Shown in pieces: positions 7,562 to 14,675 of a DNA stretch of 14,675 bases. Every line of letters begins with the position of its first letter. Within the stretch, counting starts at the first letter, position 1. A program made the translations under genes and the position numbers. The notes below the pieces were generated by a model. The model ran no database searches, was not told the origin of the DNA, and saw only the letters and a program-made list of their open reading frames with translations. The DNA comes from Triangularia verruculosa (lineage: Eukaryota > Ascomycota > Sordariomycetes > Sordariales > Podosporaceae), in contig MU864130.1 in the NCBI GenBank assembly GCA_033296885.1, positions 1 through 14,675 of the forward strand. The letters run 5' to 3'.

Positions 7562-9890
7562 ATAGCTGGAAATACTAATACCTAACTTACTATCGACCAA
7601 CTCCTTGTTTGTATTTAGGAGCTCGAAGATAAGTCGCGCCTCTTTTATGACGCCCTTACGTAGGAGAACGATATGCTCTACTGGGAGATCGGTACTTTAC
7701 GTAAGGAAGGAGATTGCGTTAAGTTCGAAGCTTCCGACCGTTACGGAGGAGTTGAGGGAGAGTTGGGAGGATTTTTGATTTAGCTTAAGGTATATTTTCG
7801 GTATTACCCTTCCCGTTTCCCGGATAAAGAATCTAAGGTAGTGTACGCTGCGTTTAGGCTTAAGGATAAGGCCTTTACCTAGTTCGAGCTAATTTTAGGA
7901 GATTATTTCGATAATAAGTACGACGAGAGGGAGGATGTTACTAAGAAGTGTTTTAAGATATATAAGGGATTTGAAGAGAAAATTAAAGAGGTGTTTAAAG
8001 AGTACGATAAAGGTAAGTATATTTAAAAACGATTAGTTAACCTTAAGTAAATTAGGTTTACTACTGACTATATTATAGTATTTAGAACGGATGTACTTTG
8101 TAGCGAGATTAACGACGAAGGGTTAATATAGTTGTTTTATAATGGGTTTAAGGAAGAAGTTAAGGATAAGGTGTACCGATAGGAGCGGCCGGAGATTATC
8201 GACGAATATATTACGATGGTAGTTTGTATTAACGACTGGTAATATTAGCGCCGTAAGGAATGTAAAGGTATATATATGTAAGGACCCTACTGTCTTAACG
8301 ATAAAAAGAAGAAACGGCTTTATAGGACTTACGTTTTAGGAATTATTTACGTAGGATTTATAGAGATAAATATAATTTAAAAGTAGTTTAAGGGGAAGAG
8401 CGATATTAAGTATTTTAATTATAGGAAGATAGGCTATTTTAAAAGAGAGTGTCGGGTATTTAAGTAGTTTCGTTAGAAGGAAAGAGAGACGGTAATAGTC
8501 GTTAAGATAATACGGATAGTAGAGATCTCCGGTATAGAGTATTCCGATGAGGATTTCCGGGATTCGGCGGATAACTATACCGATAATAATTATAGGTACG
8601 AAGCTTAGGAAGGAGAATTAATAGTTAATTTTAAGGGAGAAGACTGTGTTATAGGATAAGAATTGCCGATTAGAGGAGCTACGAAATTAGAAGAGAATAC
8701 TACTTTAGGATCCTTTAAAGAAACCTTACGGCGGTTAAGGATGTTTTTTACTATAAATATAATCTGTATTTTAGACTTAGATATAGAAGGGACCCTAAGG
8801 TAGGCCGAAGAGTAAGTTCGAAGATTCGAGGAGGAAATAGAAAAATTCGAAAACTAATAAAAAGCGATCGAATAATATTATTAAAAGTTCGAAGATAAAG
8901 TAACGTAAATTATAATTAACCGTTAACTACTTATATAACTTTAGCGAAGAAATAAATGATAGATCATCTTAGAAATTAAATTTAAATAATACTATAATAA
9001 ACTATTATAATTAATTTATAAAGAAGGTAAATTCGAATTTAGGGAATTAATTTAAGAGAAATATTAAAAAAATAAGGAGATTATTAATATAGGGCTTATA
9101 TAAATACTAAAATAAATACTTCGCTATAAATAATATACATTATATAATAAAGATATAATATAGTTATATCTTAGATACCTAAAGTATAAGAGGATACCTT
9201 AGTTTTAATATATTATATATAGGTACGTAGAGTATTATTAAAGTAAAGCTTTCTAAGGATATTAGCTAATATATTAATTAGGAAGAAACGGAGATCTTAA
9301 ACCTATTATAAGAACTATAGTTAAGTAGAAATAACGATAAAAAGAGTTAAACGATTATTTTTTATAAAGATAAGGAGACTTAGTTAAATTAAAGAAGGAA
9401 TTTTAAGTTATATAATTTATATTTAAGTACGTAAAATACTATTTTAAGTAGATAATTAATTAGGGAAAAGATATTATTAACGAAGAAGAATATAGTTTAG
9501 TATAATATAAGAGTTTAAACGGCGCGTTTTATTTATAGGTAAAGGCTAAGAGATATTACGATATTTAGGTCGAAGCTGAAACTAGGATTATAATAAAGGA
9601 GCGGCGGATATATAATCGAAGGAGGATTTAATAAGGTATAAAAGACGGAAAATAAGAAGAAGTTTAACGATAATAGTTAACCGATTTCGAACTACTAAAT
9701 AATTTAATAAAGGAGGACGTTTTAAAGGTATAATAATAATTAGGAAAAGGGTTACGGCCTTTCGTAAAGGCCGTAAACCTCTAAAGGACTACGATTAATA
9801 TATTAGCGAGGTCGCTACTGTATAGAGGAGGGGTATAAAAGATAAGAGGTTACGAGTAGTAGTACGTTAAAAGGGATTTTAAATGTAAAT
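7562..9890 (+). pseudogene. Dead gag of element A, unusually long
   Basis: Gag forms the retrotransposon particle and binds its RNA. The likely start is ATA at 7562, an ATG altered by RIP, in the context ATAGCTGGAAATACT. A coiled-coil N-terminus (ELEDKSRLFYDAL) leads to the retrotransposon Gag domain: LKVYFRYYPSRFPDKESK, then FNGFKEEVKD-like sequence up to about 8280. A CCHC knuckle (8411-8452) has the right spacing, but both first Cys and the His are now Tyr and only the last Cys remains. The same frame then continues about 475 codons, to near 9890, rich in charged and Gln-type coiled-coil sequence (RRFEEEIEKFEN near 8820). Typical fungal Gypsy Gags are much shorter. Pol follows in the -1 frame. 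Confidence 0.8.
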
Positions 9891-10720
9891 ACTTATAGAT
9901 AGTAGAGTAAAAGCGGATTTAATTTTATTAAGATTTATATAATAAGCTCGAGTTTTATAGAAAAAAAAGAAGGAAAAGGTTATTATAAAATGATCCTTTT
10001 CTATATAATTAGTAATTAGGGAAACGGTATTATTAGATATTATAGTATTAGGGAAAATAATGATAGTAATTTTCGATATTGTAGATATAGGGCTAGAAAA
10101 AGATATAATTCTAGGGTAACTATAGTATAAGGACTATAACTTAAATATCGATTAGAAGGACGGTAGTTACTTATAATTAAGGGAATATCGGGAGTATCTA
10201 ATTAATAATAGGAGATTAGGAGTACGGTAGGAGTAAAGTATAGGATAAGTACCCTTTACGGTATTATTATAAAAGATACGAGAAGTATTAGTATATTTAA
10301 TCGATAAAGGCGGTAAAATCGAAGAAGTAAGGTTAATAGGAATAATTACGTTGGTGGAAACTACGGTAGTAATAAAGAATAAATATATTTATTATAATAA
10401 TATAAAGAAGGGCGATAAGAAGGAGGTGTTAGTAGAGTACTAAGGGTATTTGGTATTTACGGTAAAATACTTTTAAAGTTTACTAAAAAGGGGATTATAG
10501 GACTATAAGATTAAACTTAAAAAAGGAGTAAAGTTTAAGCTCTTTTAGATTTATTATATTAACGATAAGTAAAGTAAGGAATTACGGAAGTATTTAAACG
10601 AAAATATTAAAAGAGGATATATTAAAGTATTTATATCGCCGGTTAGATATTTTATTTTCTTTATACCGAAGAAAGATAGGAGTCCGCGATTATACATAAA
10701 TTATCGATAATTAAATTAAA
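9868..10720 (+). pseudogene. Dead pol of element A: protease and start of reverse transcriptase
   Basis: The frame is -1 relative to gag and overlaps its end, as in elements that use ribosomal frameshifting. The aspartic protease motif reads ILIDSR-KADLILL: Asp at 9898-9900, Ser, then Arg (AGA) where the active-site Gly is expected, a G-to-A change. A later NIDWKDGSYL-like segment lies near 10142-10175. The reverse transcriptase N-terminal region follows: LRKYLNENIKRGYI (10582-10623), SPVRYFIFFIPKKD, then RLYINYR and LN. Coding similarity stops at 10720, before the catalytic YxDD, because element B has inserted there. Confidence 0.85.
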
Positions 10721-11121
10721 TGTGACGAACCCCTGTACAGAACCTCTGAAAGGGATACTCGGTTGAAGGCAACTTCTGATAATTAGTTCGGTGCAACTAA
10801 ATAGTGCACAATAAGATATCTCAATGTAAATATAAGATACCGTGAATATAAGCTATGATTGTATACTGCAGAACTATCTACAAGCTATTTAGTTCCTCCG
10901 TATATATAGACCTAATACTAAGACCTAGATCGTTCTTATTTTTCGAGGATTATAATTACCTATTAAGAATCATAATGATTCCCAGGAATCATTTATAATT
11001 TCTTATATCCCGGATAATCCTCCTCCCATTAGCCTATCCTCCTTTCCTCTATTTAACTACCGTACCTCCTCTCTCCTATTAATTATTCCCCCTCGGATAT
11101 CTATATTATATTCATAATACA
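10721..11121 (-). repeat. 3' LTR of element B (401 bp)
   Basis: On the - strand it starts TGTATTATGAA, a mutated TGTCATGA-like end, at 11121 and ends GGGGTTCGTCACA at 10721. The start is set by the adjacent polypurine tract and by a length close to that of element A's LTR (395 bp). The 192 bp nearest 10721 match R and U5 of A. The remaining 210 bp (U3) are not recognisably the same. RIP is light at the U5 end and heavy in U3. Confidence 0.8.
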
Positions 11122-11124
11122 ATA

Positions 11125-11135
11125 CCCCCCCTCCT
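11125..11135 (-). other. Polypurine tract of element B
   Basis: On the - strand the sequence is AGGAGGGGGGG, three bases before the LTR start. The plus-strand primer of Ty3/Gypsy elements is a purine run at this position, which supports the placed LTR boundary and the element's orientation. Confidence 0.75.
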
Positions 11136-11193
11136 AAGTCGACGTTTCAACGACTTTATTTAAAACCTTTTACTAATAACTAACCTTACCTAC

Positions 11194-11901
11194 TATAAAT
11201 CTTCCTTTTTATCTTCTTCTATCACTATAATATTTAACTATATAAATAAACTTAAACGTTTAATAATATTAACTTATATCGATTTTACAACGAAAATCTT
11301 ACGTCGTCTTTTTACTATACTAATCCCCTATTTTACTTACTTTACTTATAATCTTCCCTATATCGTTTCGCCCTCTAAATCCTCCCGTTACCTAAAGTAT
11401 ATCCGTCGTACTCTCTCGCCCTATAACGTCTTTAAAATAACTCTTCGCTAACTATCCTATATTATTTTTTAATATAACGTTATAAAAGTAAAGTTTAAAC
11501 TCGCTAAAAAATAAATAAAAGCTATTACTATAAATACCCGTTGTATTTAGAAAGAGGTCGAAATTATAAATAAAAAAGTTCGGCGTTTACGTAAATAAAA
11601 GAAAATATAACGTAAGAAAATATTATAGGTTATATCCCGGGGTTTTAATACTGTAGAGGAATTAAAAAAGCTAAAACGCTAAAAGGCCGCTAATAAAGTC
11701 GCTTCCCTACCTCCGTTAGACCCTTCTTTTAACTAGGCCTCTATATCGTTGGACTAGTTAGGCCAAAACCTCCTAGGTAGGTTCGCCGATCTTATTAATA
11801 ACTTAGGCTTTAGTCCCCTATCGGGTTTACTTTGTTATTCTCCTTCTCTAACCTCCCAAAGTTCCTCCGATAGAATCCTTCCGACTTCTCCGGATAATTA
11901 A
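11194..11901 (+). pseudogene. Possible antisense protein frame within element B's 3' segment
   Basis: A + strand frame of 236 codons has about ten TAA/TAG interruptions and no frameshift, and ends TAA at 11899-11901. Its middle reads as a basic coiled coil (EVEIINKKVRRLRK, about 11540-11590), followed by VISRGFNTVEELKKLKR (11620-11670) and a Ser/Pro/Leu-rich tail with PLDPSF. The basic coiled coil followed by a G-x-TVEE-like motif resembles C-terminal regions of fungal pogo-like transposases, but no catalytic motif is present. It lies opposite to pol and converges on it. Against it, a - strand frame continuing from the chromodomain is also fairly open at 11640-12060, so this could be pol tail or 3' UTR. 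Confidence 0.35.
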
Positions 11902-12084
11902 GGTTCGTAGTACTAGTTATAGGTAGGTTCTTAGGTCCCTATTAACCTTATGGTATAGCGTATAGTACGTCGATTATTACGTCGGAAGTATAGGTTCGAT
12001 TTACGTCGAGGTTATCTATACTCTAAGTTTAAGAAGACCCTTCCTGACTTTAGGGTACGCTCTTTTTATTTAAGTCGGTTTAAG

Positions 12085-12238
12085 TATTACCGGTGGAATT
12101 CTTTTAATTTATCGGGGTAATTTAAATTTTCTACCAGTTCTTACGAATTATTTATAATTAAGTAATTTAATTAATTAATTAAATATTTTAATTATCTTTA
12201 ATTAATCTATAAATTTAATACTTCTTTTATATTATATT
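12085..12238 (-). other. Chromodomain at the integrase C-terminus of element B
   Basis: After ISPLEPTLLISKTNTVEI and an acidic run (AEDEEEE), the frame reads YNIKEVLNL, a stop, then YLIN, a stop, and NYL, NNS, a stop, ELVENLNYPDKLKEF. Restoring Trp or Gln at the stops gives the YxVEEVL, YLVKW, YP-SENSW and E-VENL chromodomain pattern. In chromoviruses this module steers integration to histone H3 methyl-lysine chromatin. Confidence 0.85.
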
Positions 12239-12326
12239 CTTCTTCTTCGTCTTCCGCTATTTCTACAGTATTAGTTTTACTTATTAGTAGCGTAGGTTCT
12301 AAAGGTGAGATGTAAAAAGTATATAA

Positions 12327-12611
12327 TTATAGGTATATCGTACTAGGTAGCTCCAGCTTATACGCCGTCTCCGATATTTTCTTTTTAACTTTAAATAGCC
12401 CTACTCGCCTATAGTTTAATTTTTTACTTAGTCTCTTTATATATAAATTACGTATCGATAAAAATACTTTATTCCTCCTTTTTAAGTAAAGTTCCTCGAG
12501 CCGTTTAATATTATAATACTTATATATACGTTTTCGAACGAACTCGAGTTCTTCTTTAAGTTTAGTGTATAATATATATAATTTTCCTGCCTTTATTACC
12601 GCCCTAGGCAC
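12327..12611 (-). pseudogene. Uninterrupted integrase C-terminal piece (GPY/F module)
   Basis: This 94-codon stretch has escaped stops. It reads KLKEELEFVRKRIYKYYN, LYLKRRNKVFLSIRNL, then KKLNYRRVGLFKVKK and ETAYKLELPSTI, the linker and GPY/F (SH3-like) module that follows the catalytic core in Ty3/Gypsy integrases. The Met at its start is internal and incidental, so this is not a separate gene. The HPVFH-like sequence and chromodomain continue downstream in the same frame after a TAA. Confidence 0.88.
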
Positions 12612-13193
12612 TTTTGCCTTTAGTCTTTACTATAGATTTACCTTAAAACTATAATTTATAAAGAATAATATAACCTTCGTTATCTCTGTAAGTACCGTAT
12701 TATACGCGAATTATACTGTTAGTAAGAGTTTAACCTAATTATCCTACTCGAAATTAATATAGTTTCGAAAGTATTATTTAATAATCTAGTTAAATCTCTC
12801 CGTTTAACTGTCCGTCTACGGATAGTATATCGATAACGCTTTACTTTTTACTCTTACTTACTCTATTAAGGCCTTTTAAAACTTCGATACGAATTTAGTA
12901 TCGCGATCCGTAATAAATTCCCTTAGCTATATATATATTACCGTAACGTTCCGAAATACTATATTCGTTAATTACTCCGCCGTCTAGGTCTCCTTATAAG
13001 GTAAGAAGTATATCCATTTAGTAAGTTTATTAACTACTATTAAGATACTATCGTACTTAACGCCCGTAGCGGTATTCTTAGATTCTAGTAGTTTAGTAAT
13101 AAAATCTATTAATACCGAACTCTATAGTTGCTCTACTACCGGCAATAGCTCCAAGAATCTGTACGGTTTATACCTCTCGGCTTTCGTCCTTCT

Positions 13194-13316
13194 ATAAAGG
13201 TTATATTCCCGGAGTATCTCCTCTATATCCTTCTTTAACTCTAACTAATTAAAATATTGCTTAATTTTTTCTATCGTTTTAACTACTCTTATATATCCCC
13301 CGAACCTTAACTCGTA
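13194..13316 (-). other. Integrase zinc-binding (HHCC) region with all four ligands mutated
   Basis: On the - strand the frame reads IYELRFGGYI, then EEILREYNLYRRTKAERYKPY. By family pattern the zinc ligands would be His (13314-13316), His (13293-13295), Cys and Cys (in 13194-13205). All four are Tyr codons here. CAT or CAC to TAT and TGT or TGC to TAT are the CpA-to-TpA and TpG-to-TpA changes of RIP. Confidence 0.8.
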
Positions 13317-14597
13317 GATCTCTTAAATTAGGGTTTTCTGTTACTTTAAATCGACGTAGGCCTTATTATTATACTAAAGCCGGTAACGATTATCCTTTTA
13401 AATCCCTAATAATTCTAACTCTACCTATTACTTTTAATTATTACCGTCGATATAGCCTTAATATTTATAGGTAGTAGATTCTTCTCGATATACTATATAA
13501 TACTTGGCTTACTATTAGAGCGGATATTTAAGTATACCTTCTATTATTTCCTATAATAAAGGTAGTAACTTTTCTTCTACCTTCTCTTCGTAATAATCCG
13601 CCCTTTTATTTAAAGCGTTCGCTCTTGTATTCTTAAACCCTTTTTTATAATAAATTTAGAAATTAAATTCTAATAAAAATTCTAACTACCTACTTTACTT
13701 AACGTTAAGGACTTTAATAGTAATAAAATACTTTAAATTCTTATAATCTATATAGACTTAAACCTTGTAGTTAATACCGTTAAAGTATAGTCTCTACTCT
13801 TTGAAGGCCTTAATAATAGTAAGTAACTTTTTATTATAGATAAGGTAATTCTTATATAATCCTTCTAATCTTTTTAAAAAGAATATTATTAGGTATAATT
13901 TCCTATCTTTATTTCGTTATCTTAATTATCCTGCGATAGTATAGTTAGAGGTATCTATCTCGACCTTAAAAGGTTGTTCTAAATTAAGGAACTTAAGTAC
14001 TAGGTCCGCCATAATAACGTTCTTAATAGCTTAAAAAACCTCCTTTTACTCTTTTTCCTATTTAAATTCGGCGTCTTTCTTAGTAAAGTTATTTAGTAGC
14101 TTCGCTATAGTACTGTAATTCCGTATAAATATCCGATAAAAGTTTATAAATCCTAGAAACTCTCGAACCTTTATCTTTAGTTATTCGGCCGTTTTTATTT
14201 ATAATCTCGGCTAGTCTTTAACTACCGTAATTTTCCCTAATTTTATTCGTATTTTTCTTAGCGAAATAAAATACCTTAAGTAAACTATCTTTTATATATA
14301 AAACTCGCTTTTATCTTTATTAACCGATAATCCGGTTCCATATAATACATTTAAAATCTCCTTAACGTACTTTTTATACTCTTTTAAAGTACGTAAGTAA
14401 ATAAGAATATCGTCGAGGTAATAAATTACTATTTTATCGAGATATATTAGCGAATTATATAATTAATGAAGGCCTAGAAAATCGTTAGTATATTTATAAG
14501 CCTAAACGGTATAACGAGATACTTAAAATGCCTATAAGGCGTGCGAAAAGCCGTTTTCTATTTATCTCCCTCCTTAATTTATGTTAAAATAGGTCCC

Positions 14598-14675
14598 TGT
14601 GAGGCCTAATTTACAGTGGACTGGCAGCTGTAATACTACGTGGTTATAGGTGTGAAGGATTGGAGGATTCGGCCA
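14598..14675. other. Unmutated sequence abutting element B
   Basis: From about 14598 (TGTGAGGCC) CpA and TpG return and the AT-richness drops sharply. Read on the - strand, it does not give the expected upstream part of reverse transcriptase. A TG start suggests the edge of a younger LTR or other insertion into element B, but with 78 bases visible this cannot be shown. The inverted repeat TTACAG (14611-14616) and CTGTAA lies within it. Confidence 0.4.

Larger units (their letters stand above)
7108..10720 (+). mobile_element. Ty3/Gypsy LTR retrotransposon A, 5' part
   Basis: The order is 5' LTR (7108-7502), leader, gag, aspartic protease, then the first part of reverse transcriptase, all on the + strand. 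The element is split at 10720/10721 within reverse transcriptase, where the end of the oppositely oriented element B begins, so the rest of A should lie to the right of the window. The internal region is strongly RIP-mutated and its + strand is G-rich and C-poor, meaning mainly C-to-T change on the coding strand. The bases before the LTR (7103-7107, GTATC) would be the left copy of a 5-bp target duplication whose partner is not visible. Confidence 0.88.
10721..14597 (-). mobile_element. Ty3/Gypsy chromovirus retrotransposon B, 3' part
   Basis: Reading on the - strand from 14597: reverse transcriptase palm with YLDD, RNase H, integrase, chromodomain, a roughly 0.9-kb 3' segment, polypurine tract and 3' LTR. 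The chromodomain after integrase defines the chromovirus branch of Ty3/Gypsy. The LTR's U5 end abuts element A's reverse transcriptase, so B is the younger, nested insertion. TTAAA (10716-10720) is the candidate target duplication, with its partner unseen. The coding strand is C-poor, so the + strand here is C-rich and G-poor, reversing the skew seen in element A. Confidence 0.88.
12060..14597 (-). pseudogene. Dead pol of element B: RT, RNase H, integrase, chromodomain
   Basis: The polyprotein is legible in pieces. The reverse transcriptase palm gives KTAFRTPY near 14540 and IVIYYLDDILIYLR at 14394-14435, with both catalytic Asp codons intact (14409-14414). RNase H gives EIDTSNYTIAG near 13960 and KKLLTIIKAFKE, then VYIDYKNLKYF, at about 13730-13840. 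Integrase has an HHCC region at 13194-13316 and a catalytic core with Asp at 13104-13106, Asp at 12906-12908 (TDRDTKF) and Glu at 12798-12800, a DD35E spacing. The GPY/F module and chromodomain follow. Stops are dense and frames shift, for example between 14440 and 14480. It once copied element RNA into DNA and inserted it into chromatin. Confidence 0.9.

Noticed and set aside
10914..10957. A shorter 237-bp LTR for element B starting near 10957
   Set aside because: A weak match to the start of A's LTR can be forced here allowing RIP changes and indels. The polypurine tract at 11125-11135 and the 401-bp length favour a start at 11121.
1..14675. tRNA, rRNA, CRISPR or bacterial operon features
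   Set aside because: No cloverleaf, rRNA core or spaced repeat array was seen. All coding traces are eukaryotic transposable-element relics.

Overview
The window looks like a gene-poor, AT-rich repeat island from a filamentous ascomycete (Pezizomycotina). I see no intact host gene. The signature is repeat-induced point mutation (RIP): TpA is everywhere, CpA and TpG are scarce over long stretches, CpG is largely kept, and protein-like frames are cut almost only by TAA and TAG where Gln or Trp is expected. The species cannot be named from the sequence.

Layout. 1-348: flank, GC-rich and little mutated at its start. 351-2211 and 2389-4240: two head-to-tail copies of a Fot1/pogo-type (Tc1/mariner superfamily) DNA transposon. 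Both keep 44-bp terminal inverted repeats and TA target duplications, and both carry a dead CENP-B-like/DDE_1 transposase with a C-terminal CCHC knuckle. About 4509-6074: a mutated but unshifted reading frame with a clear chromodomain and otherwise unrecognised sequence. 6240-7107: a pyrimidine-rich tract and a further unidentified relic frame.

7108-14597: two nested Ty3/Gypsy LTR retrotransposons in opposite orientation. Element A (+ strand) has a 395-bp 5' LTR, a very long gag frame (about 776 codons, with about 475 codons after the zinc knuckle), a protease and the start of reverse transcriptase. It is broken at 10720/10721, exactly where the U5 end of element B's 3' LTR begins. Element B (- strand) is a chromovirus. 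Read right to left it shows reverse transcriptase (YLDD), RNase H, integrase (HHCC and DD35E), GPY/F module, chromodomain, a roughly 0.9-kb 3' segment with a possible antisense frame, a polypurine tract and a 401-bp LTR. Its 5' half lies outside the window or is cut by an unmutated sequence starting near 14598.

All of these genes are inactive. The most useful signals are the opposite-strand mutation bias of the two transposon copies, RIP that fades toward the outer edge of both LTRs, the shared R/U5 but different U3 of elements A and B, the long Gag extension, the chromodomain relic of unknown family, and the possible antisense frame in element B.
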